Shown here: positions 8,618 through 15,899 of the stretch, one piece after another
Layout of the letters: the number at the start of each line of letters is the position of its first letter
Numbering within the stretch: the first letter of the stretch is position 1
Source of the DNA: Minisyncoccota bacterium
GTDB lineage: Bacteria; Patescibacteriota; Minisyncoccia; Phycocordibacterales; Phycocordibacteraceae
Length of the DNA: 40,000 nt
Reading direction: 5' to 3'
Assembly: GCA_017991635.1 (NCBI GenBank)
Contig: JAGOQE010000004.1
Coordinates: forward strand, 1 to 40,000
Translations under genes and position numbers: made by a program
The notes under the pieces: generated by a model
Told to the model about the DNA's origin: nothing
Database searches by the model: none
What the model saw: only the letters and a program-made list of their open reading frames with translations

Positions 8618-9055
8618 ATGCCGAGCATTTATATCAGACTCTTTCATCCAATTGAGTCAACTACTACAAACGCACAGGAAGTGAGTGCGCTCATGAAGCA
8701 ACTGTCACCAGAACGAAGCAGAGTCACCGAACAGTCACTTAGAGCACTTGCCGAGAATCATCTTCTGTTTGTGGTACTCGCTGATCAAAAGATTGTAGGT
8801 ATGGCAACGCTGATTGAACATCGCGCGCTTAATTCCTACACTGGCTACATTGAAGACGTAGTTGTGGACGGCGATTATCGAGGACAGGGTATTGCGAAGA
8901 AACTTATGCGTACACTCATCAAGCACGGCACGCTGCTTGGCATGGTGTCCTTCTCGCTTACGAGTAGTCCGCGCAAAGAATCTGCGAACAAGCTGTATCG
9001 CGCGCTTGGCTTTTTTGTTCGAGAGACGAACGCATACCGATATGTCGTTTCATAA
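8618..9055 (+). CDS. GNAT-family N-acetyltransferase, 145 aa
   Basis: Acetyl-CoA-dependent acetyltransferase of the GNAT fold; substrate unknown. Motif A is clear: EDVVVDGDYRGQGIAKKLM (residues 80-97) with the R-G-Q-G-I-A pyrophosphate-binding loop. The C-terminal strand and helix (ESANKLYRALGFFVRETNAY) carry the usual 'LYRxLGF' signature. The length is typical. A good Shine-Dalgarno, GGAGG (8608-8612), lies 5 bases before the ATG, unlike most conserved genes here, and a perfect hairpin terminator follows the stop. It may be a stand-alone acquired unit. Candidates for the substrate range from ribosomal protein N-termini to small amines; the sequence does not decide. Confidence 0.9.
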   Translation: MPSIYIRLFHPIESTTTNAQEVSALMKQLSPERSRVTEQSLRALAENHLLFVVLADQKIVGMATLIEHRALNSYTGYIEDVVVDGDYRGQGIAKKLMRTLIKHGTLLGMVSFSLTSSPRKESANKLYRALGFFVRETNAYRYVVS

Positions 9056-9058
9056 CTG

Positions 9059-9084
9059 ACGTGCGTGACCTAGGTCACGCACGT
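9059..9084 (+). terminator. Terminator after the GNAT gene
   Basis: Perfect 26-base palindrome ACGTGCGTGACC/GGTCACGCACGT followed by TCTTCT on the plus strand. It begins right after the stop codon and could also end the convergent minus-strand unit. Confidence 0.75.
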
Positions 9085-9088
9085 TCTT

Positions 9089-9457
9089 CTACAGATGCAC
9101 GTTTGAAATAAAGGCCTGGAGCGCTTCGCGTACAGTATCGCTTTGTATGACGGCGACAGGTAGCGCCACAGCCCCAAGGACGATAATCACAAGCGGAATA
9201 AGGAACACTAAATTCATTCTAGGAGAAACATCAGCCGTTTTTCTAATCACCGTCACCGCTCCTATCACCACCAAAAACAATGGGACGGCAAACAATACAA
9301 GAACGCTGGGCACAGTAACGAGGAGCATAGAGACTTCCTCTAAGGTATCAATGCTTCCAATCGCGTTCCCGAGAAATACTGGAGCGTAGAGAAAGAGTGC
9401 GTACACTCCAAAAACACCGAGGATAATGTAAAGCAGTGCTACCGCTTTTCGCACCAT
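9089..9457 (-). CDS. Hypothetical membrane protein, 122 aa
   Basis: No family recognised. Three hydrophobic segments: residues about 5-30 (VALLYIILGVFGVYALFLYA), 45-70 (LLVTVPSVLVLFAVPLFLVV) and 82-105 (LVFLIPLVIIVLGAVALPVA), with short loops between them. The start codon is 2 bases after the stop of the GFA-like gene, so the two are very likely translated from one message. Last gene of the gdhA-GFA-membrane protein group. Confidence 0.75.
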   Translation of the reverse strand: MVRKAVALLYIILGVFGVYALFLYAPVFLGNAIGSIDTLEEVSMLLVTVPSVLVLFAVPLFLVVIGAVTVIRKTADVSPRMNLVFLIPLVIIVLGAVALPVAVIQSDTVREALQAFISNVHL

Positions 9458-9459
9458 GA

Positions 9460-9813
9460 CTAGAAACTTTTTCCGTCTACGTCTTGTAAGGCAATCGTGG
9501 AGAGGTCCAAGTCATCAAGCGTGCGAAGATTCACCGCAACCATAACGCTTCCGTCAGGACCGGTGCCTCGACCAAAGGCCTGTACACCGCAGTGTTTGCA
9601 AAATAAGTGGGCAATTTTTTCAGTATTGAAGCGATACTCAGTGAGTTCGTCTTCCCCGCTCTGAAGTACAAAGGTGTCGGCAGGAACAAAGGTAAGCATG
9701 AACCCTTTCACCTGACAGTGCGAGCAGTTGCAGTTCATCGCAGGCTTCTCTAAATCAAGCGAGACACTATAGCGAACTTTTTTGCAGTGACATCCTCCAG
9801 TGTATTCCTTCAT
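9460..9813 (-). CDS. GFA/CENP-V-fold zinc-binding protein, 117 aa
   Basis: Belongs to the GFA family (named after glutathione-dependent formaldehyde-activating enzyme; most members have unproven function). Seven conserved Cys in the family's three clusters are present: GGCHC (C8, C10), CNCSHC (C28, C30, C33) and FCKHCG (C72, C75), expected to hold structural and catalytic zinc. Length 117 is typical. A TATACT -10 (9827-9822) overlaps the stop of the upstream dehydrogenase gene and ends 8 bases before this ATG. The gene therefore probably has its own leaderless transcript as well as read-through. A role in formaldehyde metabolism should not be assumed; no glutathione genes are visible. Confidence 0.9.
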   Translation of the reverse strand: MKEYTGGCHCKKVRYSVSLDLEKPAMNCNCSHCQVKGFMLTFVPADTFVLQSGEDELTEYRFNTEKIAHLFCKHCGVQAFGRGTGPDGSVMVAVNLRTLDDLDLSTIALQDVDGKSF

Positions 9814-9817
9814 ATGA

Positions 9818-11068
9818 TTAGAGTATACCGCGAGATTTCATCGCGTCCGTTATGCGTGAAAGAGCGAGGACATACGACGCTTCACGAAGTGTAATGCCTC
9901 GCTCTTTTGAAACATCAGCGACGTCTCGATATGCTCTTGCCATGACTGACTCGAGCTTATCTTTCACCACCTCACGCTCCCACCGCTCTCCTGTTCTGTT
10001 TTGTATCCACTCAAAGTACGAAACCGTTACCCCACCCGCATTCGCAAGTACGTCAGGGATAACTTTCACACCCCGAGCAGAAAGTGCCGTATCTGCTTCT
10101 GGTGTGGTGGGACCGTTCGCAATTTCAAGGACGATGCCCGCACGAATCCTATCCTGGTTCTCGCTCGTGAGCTGTTCTTCAAGTGCTGCGGGGACAAGAA
10201 TTTCCGCATGTTCATAGAGCACATCATCAACAGCACCAATGCGTCCATTTTCAAATATGAGCGCCCCTGCGTCTGCAACAGACCCTTTCTCCTCCTTTAA
10301 AGCGAGCGCCTTTGTAACATCAATGCCGTCATCACTTATAAGTGTTCCTTTACTATCTGAAAGTGCGACCACCTTGGTACCCAATTTCTCCAATAACGTT
10401 GCTGCGACACCACCAGCGTTTCCAGCACCCTGTACACTTGCACGGAGACTCTTTGGATCAAGCCCTGCATCGTTTAAAAGTGCCTTGAGTACAGCAACAG
10501 CGCCGTCCGCTGTTGCGGTGTCGCGCCCAAGTGAACCCCCTACTGAAAGTGGCTTGCCCGTTATCATGCCGGGAGCGCTTCTCCCTACAATGGTTTCGTA
10601 CTCGTCTAACATCACGCCCATGATTTCAGGAGTGGTGTATACGTCAGGAGCGGGAATGTCTTGGTCGGGACCTAGGTAGTCGCTAAAGGCGCGCACGTAT
10701 TCTCGAGAAAGATTATGCAAGTCCTTCTTTGAAAGTTTTTTGGGATCAACAGCGACACCACCCTTCGCCCCTCCAAGAGGAATCCCGACAACGGCGCACT
10801 TAATCGCCATCATGGCGGCAAGTGCCGAAACTTCATCTTCGTCGGCATCAGGATGAAAACGGATACCGCCCTTATAGGGCCCGCGCGCATTATTGAATTG
10901 CACGCGATACGCATCAAAAGTCTCTGTGCCCCCTGCTTCAAGCGCTATGGTGAGCGTTGCTCTTCGCACATGATTTGGTGTAGTAAGTGCCGTAATCGTC
11001 TTTGAGTCGAGCGAAAGAATATTTGCTGACTTCTCTACGTGCTCTTTAAAATAAGTGAATGCTGACAT
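9818..11068 (-). CDS. gdhA: Glutamate dehydrogenase (Glu/Leu/Phe/Val family), 416 aa
   Basis: Reversible NAD(P)-dependent oxidative deamination of glutamate to 2-oxoglutarate and ammonia. Family signatures: FNNARGPYKGGIRFHP, the catalytic-lysine motif GIPLGGAKGGVAVDP (K102), DIPAPDVYTTPEIM with the conserved Asp (D142), GGSLGRDTATADG, and a Rossmann motif GAGNAGGVAATLLEKLG. Length 416 fits the hexameric bacterial/archaeal type. The ATG at 11068 (MSAFTYF) is preferred; another in-frame ATG lies 12 bases upstream. Neither has a Shine-Dalgarno. Substrate could be Leu or Val rather than Glu. Such an amino-acid catabolic enzyme is a notable asset in an otherwise reduced genome. Confidence 0.94.
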   Translation of the reverse strand: MSAFTYFKEHVEKSANILSLDSKTITALTTPNHVRRATLTIALEAGGTETFDAYRVQFNNARGPYKGGIRFHPDADEDEVSALAAMMAIKCAVVGIPLGGAKGGVAVDPKKLSKKDLHNLSREYVRAFSDYLGPDQDIPAPDVYTTPEIMGVMLDEYETIVGRSAPGMITGKPLSVGGSLGRDTATADGAVAVLKALLNDAGLDPKSLRASVQGAGNAGGVAATLLEKLGTKVVALSDSKGTLISDDGIDVTKALALKEEKGSVADAGALIFENGRIGAVDDVLYEHAEILVPAALEEQLTSENQDRIRAGIVLEIANGPTTPEADTALSARGVKVIPDVLANAGGVTVSYFEWIQNRTGERWEREVVKDKLESVMARAYRDVADVSKERGITLREASYVLALSRITDAMKSRGIL

Positions 11069-11159
11069 AGTGTGTTTCAAATGAGTAATCCCTACGTACT
11101 ACTACACCGGTAGTCTGGAAAGTTTACTCCGCACATACCATTTTGGGTACGTGGATAAG

Positions 11160-13361
11160 CTACTTCGCTACCATTTGTGCTTCTTCAAATTTCACTGAAA
11201 GGAGCTTAGAAACTCCATCATTTCCCATGGTGACGCCGTAGAGAATACCCGCGCGACCCATCGTCTCTCTATTGTGAGTAATCACAATAAGCTGTGACTT
11301 CTTTGCGAGGTTATCAATCATATCTCCGTAGCGACGGCTATTGGCCTCATCGAGAGCCGCATCAGTCTCATCAAGAATCAAAAATGGTGGAGGATTAACC
11401 TGACTCATCGCAAAGATAAGAGCAATAGACGTGAGGGCTCGCTCACCACCTGAAAGTTGCATGAGCGATTGGACACGCTTCTTAGGGAGATTGACACTGA
11501 TTTCAATACCCGGCTTTTGAACCTGTGTCTGGTCTTGGACCTCATCTTCGTCCTCTTCATCACGAACAATATCTTCAAGAACAAGTTTTGCACCTCCGCC
11601 ACCAAACATAAGAGAGAAAAATTCTCCAAAGGAAGTGTTCACCTTAGAGAGTCCCTCCTTAAAGGTTTTCGTAAGCTCGATATCAAGATCACTAATGAGT
11701 GTTCTCAATCCTTCAGCCGACTTCTTCAAATCCTCAAGCTCACTCACCAAAAAGGCCTCACGAGCACTCGTTTCCTTAAATTCACTTCGCACATCTTCAC
11801 CCGTACCTCCCGCCTCTTCAACACGAATTTTCAAACGCTCCAACTGACGCTTTCGCTCTTCTTGTGTCTTGCGCTCTTCTGCCTGTGGAGCTTCTTCAAG
11901 CGGGGCGAGTGCACTTCTCCCTACAAGCGCGGCCACTTCAGCCTTATCGCGTGAACACTCTTCTTTAAGAAGAGTGAGTTCATCTAGTTTTCCTTGAAGG
12001 CGGGCAACATTTCCCTCTTCGTGTGCGCGTGTGTCAGCAAGGGAGAGAAGGCGATGACGCTCTTCACGACCGGTTTCCTCGTATGCAAATTGTGCCTCTC
12101 GAGCTTTCAGTACATTTGACTTACCTTCTTCGATTCGGGTTTCAAATTCAGCATCACGCTTCTGAAGCGTCTCGCGTTCTTCTGTGAGCTTGATGAGTGA
12201 GTGCTCTTCGTCAGGCATCACATCATCATTTCCCTTTCCAAACTTCTCAAAGAAGACGGTAATTGAACTTCGCATAGAAACGAGGGCACTGTAGAGTGCT
12301 CTCGGCTCCGATTCTTCACCAAGTGCTTCCACCTGGGATACTACTTCGTCTTTGAGCGCTCCCACTGCCTCTCGAGGCACCTTCACGTACGGAGATTCCT
12401 GCGCATGTTCACTACGGCGCTTTGCAGAATCGAGCGCTCCCTCAACACGACCAAGCTCACGCAAAAGTGACGTGCGCTCGTTTCTAATTTTCTCAAGCTC
12501 TGCTTCAGCGCGACGGACCTTATCTAGAAGCTCTACACCCTTTGCGTCAGTGGTGTTCTTCTCCTCAAAGAACTTGAGTTCTCTTTCAGCTTCAGTAAGT
12601 CGCCCCTTTGCCTCAGTAAGCTCAGAAGTGAGTCGTGCCTCTTCACGTTGAAGGAAGTTGTCTTCAACGTGAAAATAGAGCTTGGCGAGTGCGCTCAACT
12701 CCTTCATCAACTCTTCTGCACGCTCGAGTTTCTCAACCTGTTTACTCAAAAATTTAAGGTGCGGTATGAGCTCTCTGCGCACAGCTTCTACTTCTCGCAC
12801 ATTCTCTTCAGTCTTCTCAAGTTTCTTAATTGCCTCCTGTTTCTTAAATTCAAACACCTTAAGTCCAAGCGCGTCTTCAAGCATGGCGCGCCGCTCACGT
12901 GGATGGGCGAGCAAAATTCTATCTGCCTCTCCTTGCGAAATAATGTGGTGCCCAGTCTCGCCAATGTTTGCGCTTGCAAGAAGTTCCTGCACATCGCGAA
13001 GGCGCACCTTTGAACCATTGATGGCGTACTCGCTTGCACCATCTCTAAAGACAGCTCGCTCAACGGTGATTTCATCAAACTCATACTTTGGGAAAATACG
13101 CTTCGTGTTATCAAAGACAATCACCACGGCGGCGCGATTTTGCCTTGAGGCAGTGTGTGAGCCTGCGAAAAGAAGATCTTCACTTCGCTTACCACGCATA
13201 GACTTCATGGACTGCTCGCCAAGGGCAAAACGAAAGGCCTCCGCCACATTTGATTTACCTGAGCCGTTAGGACCTACGATTGCGGTGGTAGTACTACCAA
13301 AATCAAGCACGGTCTTACGCGCAAATGATTTGAATCCCGCGATTTCAAGGCGCTTCAACAT
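11160..13361 (-). CDS. smc: Short, apparently hinge-less SMC-type ATPase, 733 aa
   Basis: Chromosome-organising ATPase of the SMC family. The N-terminal head starts MLKRLEIAGFKSFARKT with Walker A GPNGSGKS (30-37) and a Q-loop region (GEQSMKSMRGKRSEDLLFAG). The C-terminal head has the signature LSGGERALTSIALIFAM (636 onward) and Walker B FLILDETDAALDEAN (660 onward). These heads are SMC-type, not RecN or Rad50. The protein is only 733 residues where SMC is about 1150-1200. Two short coiled coils flank a middle part (about 324-377, YVKVPREAVGALKDEV) without the Gly-rich SMC hinge signature. A TATACT -10 (13374-13369) ends 7 bases before the ATG. It lies after rnc, the usual rnc-smc order; no scpA or scpB is visible. 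Confidence 0.9.
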   Translation of the reverse strand: MLKRLEIAGFKSFARKTVLDFGSTTTAIVGPNGSGKSNVAEAFRFALGEQSMKSMRGKRSEDLLFAGSHTASRQNRAAVVIVFDNTKRIFPKYEFDEITVERAVFRDGASEYAINGSKVRLRDVQELLASANIGETGHHIISQGEADRILLAHPRERRAMLEDALGLKVFEFKKQEAIKKLEKTEENVREVEAVRRELIPHLKFLSKQVEKLERAEELMKELSALAKLYFHVEDNFLQREEARLTSELTEAKGRLTEAERELKFFEEKNTTDAKGVELLDKVRRAEAELEKIRNERTSLLRELGRVEGALDSAKRRSEHAQESPYVKVPREAVGALKDEVVSQVEALGEESEPRALYSALVSMRSSITVFFEKFGKGNDDVMPDEEHSLIKLTEERETLQKRDAEFETRIEEGKSNVLKAREAQFAYEETGREERHRLLSLADTRAHEEGNVARLQGKLDELTLLKEECSRDKAEVAALVGRSALAPLEEAPQAEERKTQEERKRQLERLKIRVEEAGGTGEDVRSEFKETSAREAFLVSELEDLKKSAEGLRTLISDLDIELTKTFKEGLSKVNTSFGEFFSLMFGGGGAKLVLEDIVRDEEDEDEVQDQTQVQKPGIEISVNLPKKRVQSLMQLSGGERALTSIALIFAMSQVNPPPFLILDETDAALDEANSRRYGDMIDNLAKKSQLIVITHNRETMGRAGILYGVTMGNDGVSKLLSVKFEEAQMVAK

Positions 13362-13411
13362 TCACTACAGTATACCGTACGACTATGTCTAGAACCGTGG
13401 TTCTCTGTGTG

Positions 13412-14098
13412 CTACCAACCCAGACTCTCTAGTGCGTTTTTAGCAGCGTCTTGTTCTGCCTCCTGCTTACTCTTACCAGTACCATGCGCTACTTCGCGAG
13501 TAGCAAGATAGACCCCAATAGTGAATTTCTTATCGTGGTCTGGACCCTCTTCTCCCTTTGTTTTGTAGGTAGGTGTAGTTCCTTCCTTATCCTGTGCAAG
13601 TTCCTGCAAACGGCTTTTTGCATCTTGCCATGCACGGTTAGTAATCACGTCATCAATACGTGGATAAAGCTCGCGTGCAATAAATGCTTCCGAAGCCTCG
13701 TACCCTTGATCAAGGTAAATGGCACCAATCACGGCTTCAAAAGCGTTTGCAAGAATAATTTGGCGAGCACGTCCGGTATCTTTTGCTTCACCCTTGGAGA
13801 GAAGCAACATGTCGCTCATGGAAAGCTTTTCTGCAGCTTCAGCAAGCGCGTAGGTGTTTACCAAAGCTGCGCGAAAGGCAGTAAGTTCACCCTCAGGCTT
13901 TTGTGGAAAACGGTTGAAAAGAAAATGTGTCACTGCAAGCTCAAGTACAGCATCTCCAAGAAACTCCAGGCGTTCATTGTGCGCTTTGGCTGAACGATGT
14001 TCATTTAAATACGAGCGGTGCGTCAACGCCTCCGAAAGAAGTTCCGGATTCTTGAAGGTAACGCCGAGCTGGCTTTGGCACTTGGTGAGGTCGTGCAT
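13412..14098 (-). CDS. rnc: Ribonuclease III, 228 aa
   Basis: Double-strand-specific endoribonuclease for rRNA and mRNA processing. The RNase III signature NERLEFLGDAVLEL covers 41-54 with E42, E45 and D49. The second active-site box reads ILANAFEAVIGAIYLDQGY, with Asn118 where E. coli has the metal-binding Asp114, and E121 kept. A dsRNA-binding domain occupies about 156-226 (KSRLQELAQDKEGTTPTY ... KQEAEQDAAKNALESL). Length and domains are typical. A TACGGT hexamer (14113-14108) ends 9 bases before the ATG and may be the -10. It lies between nusB-NUDIX and smc on the same strand. Confidence 0.96.
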   Translation of the reverse strand: MHDLTKCQSQLGVTFKNPELLSEALTHRSYLNEHRSAKAHNERLEFLGDAVLELAVTHFLFNRFPQKPEGELTAFRAALVNTYALAEAAEKLSMSDMLLLSKGEAKDTGRARQIILANAFEAVIGAIYLDQGYEASEAFIARELYPRIDDVITNRAWQDAKSRLQELAQDKEGTTPTYKTKGEEGPDHDKKFTIGVYLATREVAHGTGKSKQEAEQDAAKNALESLGW

Positions 14099-14138
14099 AG
14101 TGTGGGTACCGTACTCTCAAAGAGCCTTTTAGGCAAGA

Positions 14139-15053
14139 TTAGCGCCTCTGTGACTTTTCGCGCGCCTTATCAAGGAGACTCTGCACTCCTGCAGTTACGA
14201 TAGGCAACATGTCGTCATAAAAGTTCAAATCAAGAATGTCAGTGAGCCTAAACCATCTGGCGTCATCAAGCCCTCCCTTCCCTTCTTCAAGTTTGAGAGA
14301 AATGTACTCTGAGCGTCCGAGGAAATACGTCACGTGCTTTCTGAACTTTCCTTTTTCGGGATGTGAAGCAATGTACTCATTCTCACCAATCTTCTCCTCA
14401 ATAACCATATCTACTCCCATCTCCTCTTTGATTTCACGAATGGTTCCCTCCTCAATACTCTCACCATCATTAAGTTTTCCTTTAGACAAGGTCCAGTGAC
14501 CAAACACATCATGCACCAAGGCGAGGTAGTACTGACCCTCATGTTCAGCATACACAATGGCACCGCCAAGTTGCTCAACAGGCAAATCTTCTCTACGAAC
14601 CTTTGGCTTCTTTCCAACATCATCCTTTCCAGGCTCACCCATTTCTTTATAGACCGCACCGAGTACACCATTCACAAAACGACCCGAAGAGTCCCCACCA
14701 AACACCTTGGCAAGCTCAATGGCTTCGTTAATAGCAACCTTAGCGGGAACCTGTGCGCGGTCTGCAAAAAGAAGTTCGTACAATCCAATGCGGAGAATAT
14801 TTCTGTCAACGGGAGCAATACGCTCAAGTGGCCAATCAGGAGCAGCCTTCGTAATAACGAGGTCAAGGTCTTCTTTTTTAGCGAGAACTCCTTCTAGGAG
14901 TTGTTCCATAAAGGCAGTGTCTGCATCATCTCCTCCGAACTCCTCAATGTTACGAGCGAGGACGTGTTTTACTTCAGCCTCGGGTACAAGGGCAGTGTCC
15001 CACTCAAAGAGGGTCTGAAGAACAACGGAGCGTGCAAGATGTCGATTTGCCAT
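14139..15053 (-). CDS. nusB: NusB antitermination factor fused to a NUDIX hydrolase, 304 aa
   Basis: Residues 1-140 are NusB (MANRHLARSVVLQTLFEWD, PVDRNILRIGLYELLF, VAINEAIELAKVFGGDSSGRFVNGVLG), which with NusE binds boxA RNA during rRNA transcription. A charged linker (141-158) leads into a NUDIX domain (about 160-300). Its box is complete: G192-x5-E198-x7-R206-E207-x-x-E210-E211-x-G213-V214. The opening GGAIVYAEHEGQYYLALV and the WTLSKGK strand suit an Ap4A- or (d)NTP-type pyrophosphohydrolase; the substrate cannot be read from sequence. The frame is unbroken between domains, so this is a real fusion and not adjacent genes. A TACTAG -10-like hexamer ends 9 bases before the ATG. It lies 40 bases upstream of rnc. 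Confidence 0.94.
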   Translation of the reverse strand: MANRHLARSVVLQTLFEWDTALVPEAEVKHVLARNIEEFGGDDADTAFMEQLLEGVLAKKEDLDLVITKAAPDWPLERIAPVDRNILRIGLYELLFADRAQVPAKVAINEAIELAKVFGGDSSGRFVNGVLGAVYKEMGEPGKDDVGKKPKVRREDLPVEQLGGAIVYAEHEGQYYLALVHDVFGHWTLSKGKLNDGESIEEGTIREIKEEMGVDMVIEEKIGENEYIASHPEKGKFRKHVTYFLGRSEYISLKLEEGKGGLDDARWFRLTDILDLNFYDDMLPIVTAGVQSLLDKAREKSQRR

Positions 15054-15081
15054 AGGAACTAACTAGTATGAAGACTAACAA

Positions 15082-15116
15082 ATACACAGACCCGCGCAAT
15101 GCGCGGGTCTGTGTAT
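15082..15116 (-). terminator. Intrinsic terminator after rpmF
   Basis: A 17-bp perfect stem, ATACACAGACCCGCGCA paired with its complement around a single base; the innermost pairs must open to form the loop. On the minus strand it is followed by TTGTTAGTCTT. It separates rpmF from nusB. Confidence 0.8.
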
Positions 15117-15141
15117 AGCGTTATTAGGACACGAGAAGGGA

Positions 15142-15498
15142 TTATCCCTCTGTACCACTTCTAGCCTTGGTGCGAACCTTTACAGGAGCCTGAGTCTTAG
15201 ACTGCTTCTTGACCTTGTCCTTTGATTCAATCTTCTCCTTCTTTACCTCGGGAGCCTCAAGTGCAAGAGCGTCCTTCTCCTTATCGTTCTTTGCGCGACG
15301 CTTCTCATCTTTCTTGATGGTCTTCTTGCGCTCTGGAACGATGAGCTTTCCACGGTACATACCGGTGGTCTCATCAAGGCGGTGTGGAAGACGAAGAGCG
15401 CCTGAAGCTTTATCCACGACGATATTAGTATTCTTCAAAGCGTGGTGGCTTCGGCGGTTCTTGGTGTGCGAACTAGTGTGACGCATTCGTACTGACAT
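15142..15498 (-). CDS. rpmF: Ribosomal protein bL32 with long Lys-rich tail, 118 aa
   Basis: The first 55 residues match bL32: MSVRMRHTSSHTKNRRSHHA, then ALRLPHRLDETTGMYRG, corresponding to 'KLPHRVCPNCGYYKG' of the zinc-binding type. Both Cys pairs are missing, so this is a zinc-free bL32. Residues 60-118 form a Lys/Glu-rich, very basic extension (ERKKTIKKDEKRRAKNDKEK) absent from ordinary bL32, which is about 56-60 residues. The ATG at 15498 is preferred: TG-G-TAAGGT (hexamer 15511-15506) ends 7 bases upstream. The frame stays open to 15720, but that part is GC-rich non-coding sequence and does not look like protein. Confidence 0.9.
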   Translation of the reverse strand: MSVRMRHTSSHTKNRRSHHALKNTNIVVDKASGALRLPHRLDETTGMYRGKLIVPERKKTIKKDEKRRAKNDKEKDALALEAPEVKKEKIESKDKVKKQSKTQAPVKVRTKARSGTEG

Positions 15499-15548
15499 GG
15501 GTAGTACCTTACCACAGGCCGTTAAAAAGTAAAAGAGCAAGCTATTAC

Positions 15549-15579
15549 TTGCAAAATAAGCCGTTATTACTGATGATAC
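15549..15579 (+). promoter_or_regulatory. Candidate plus-strand promoter upstream of the foldable region
   Basis: TTGCAA (15549-15554) and TGATAC (15574-15579) or ATGATA (15573-15578), spaced 18-19 bases, in an AT-rich stretch. Transcription would start near 15584, at the foot of the first hairpin of the gene-free region. Moderate match only. Confidence 0.35.
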
Positions 15580-15584
15580 ATAGA

Positions 15585-15884
15585 CCATCTGACTGCGCCA
15601 CCACTGCGAGCAGATGGCGACCTCAAGGGTAGCAAGAGCGCTCTTGGGTCGGCCAAAAAGGAACGCATCATCAACCCTTCTTCGGGGGAATCCTATGAAG
15701 AAGTGCCTTCCTTCGGCCACTGGGCCGCCGTGCGCCCGTCTCCCCTACCAAATCCCCACGTGAACGTTGGGGACTAGGTGACCGGGAGGCGCGCCCATTT
15801 CGCGCCCACACAGGACTCTCGAGGCTTCGGCCTTGATTCTTTGAGTCCCGCGCCTCGTCGACTTCTCCGGAAGACGACGAGGCG
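15585..15884 (+). ncRNA. Candidate structured non-coding RNA, about 300 nt, unassigned
   Basis: A 380-base stretch (15520-15899) holds no credible gene but is GC-rich and full of paired elements on the plus strand. In order: CCATCTG/CAGATGG (15585 onward), GACC-CAAG/CTTG-GGTC, CTTCTTC/GAAGAAG, a TCCCCACG hairpin near 15750, and GGACTC...GAGTCC enclosing TCGAGGC-TTCG-GCCTTGA. The last of these has a C(UUCG)G tetraloop, which favours the plus strand because the reverse complement does not give this loop. It closes with a 10-bp terminator-like hairpin (CGCCTCGTCG/CGACGAGGCG, 15851-15884). I looked for tmRNA, RNase P RNA, 6S and SRP RNA signatures on both strands and found none. The call rests only on foldability and flanking signals. 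Confidence 0.4.
15851..15884 (+). terminator. Terminator-like hairpin at the end of the candidate ncRNA
   Basis: CGCCTCGTCG/CGACGAGGCG stem with inner CTTC/GAAG closing a TCCG loop. Downstream, GTACTCATTGTTGTGTTT is only moderately T-rich. It could instead serve the minus-strand APH gene, whose stop lies 16 bases to the right. Confidence 0.45.
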
Positions 15885-15899
15885 TACTCATTGTTGTGT

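Noticed and set aside
15499-15720. N-terminal extension of bL32 to 15720
   Set aside because: bL32 homology starts at 15498 and a -10 box lies just upstream. The extension crosses the foldable GC-rich region and shows no protein-like pattern.
15585-15884. RNase P RNA, tmRNA, 6S RNA or SRP RNA in the foldable region
   Set aside because: I did not find GAGGAAAGTCC or the ACAGAA core of RNase P, a tRNA-like end with CCA and tag frame of tmRNA, or the GGAAGGAAGCAGCC loop of SRP RNA, and the size does not suit 6S RNA.
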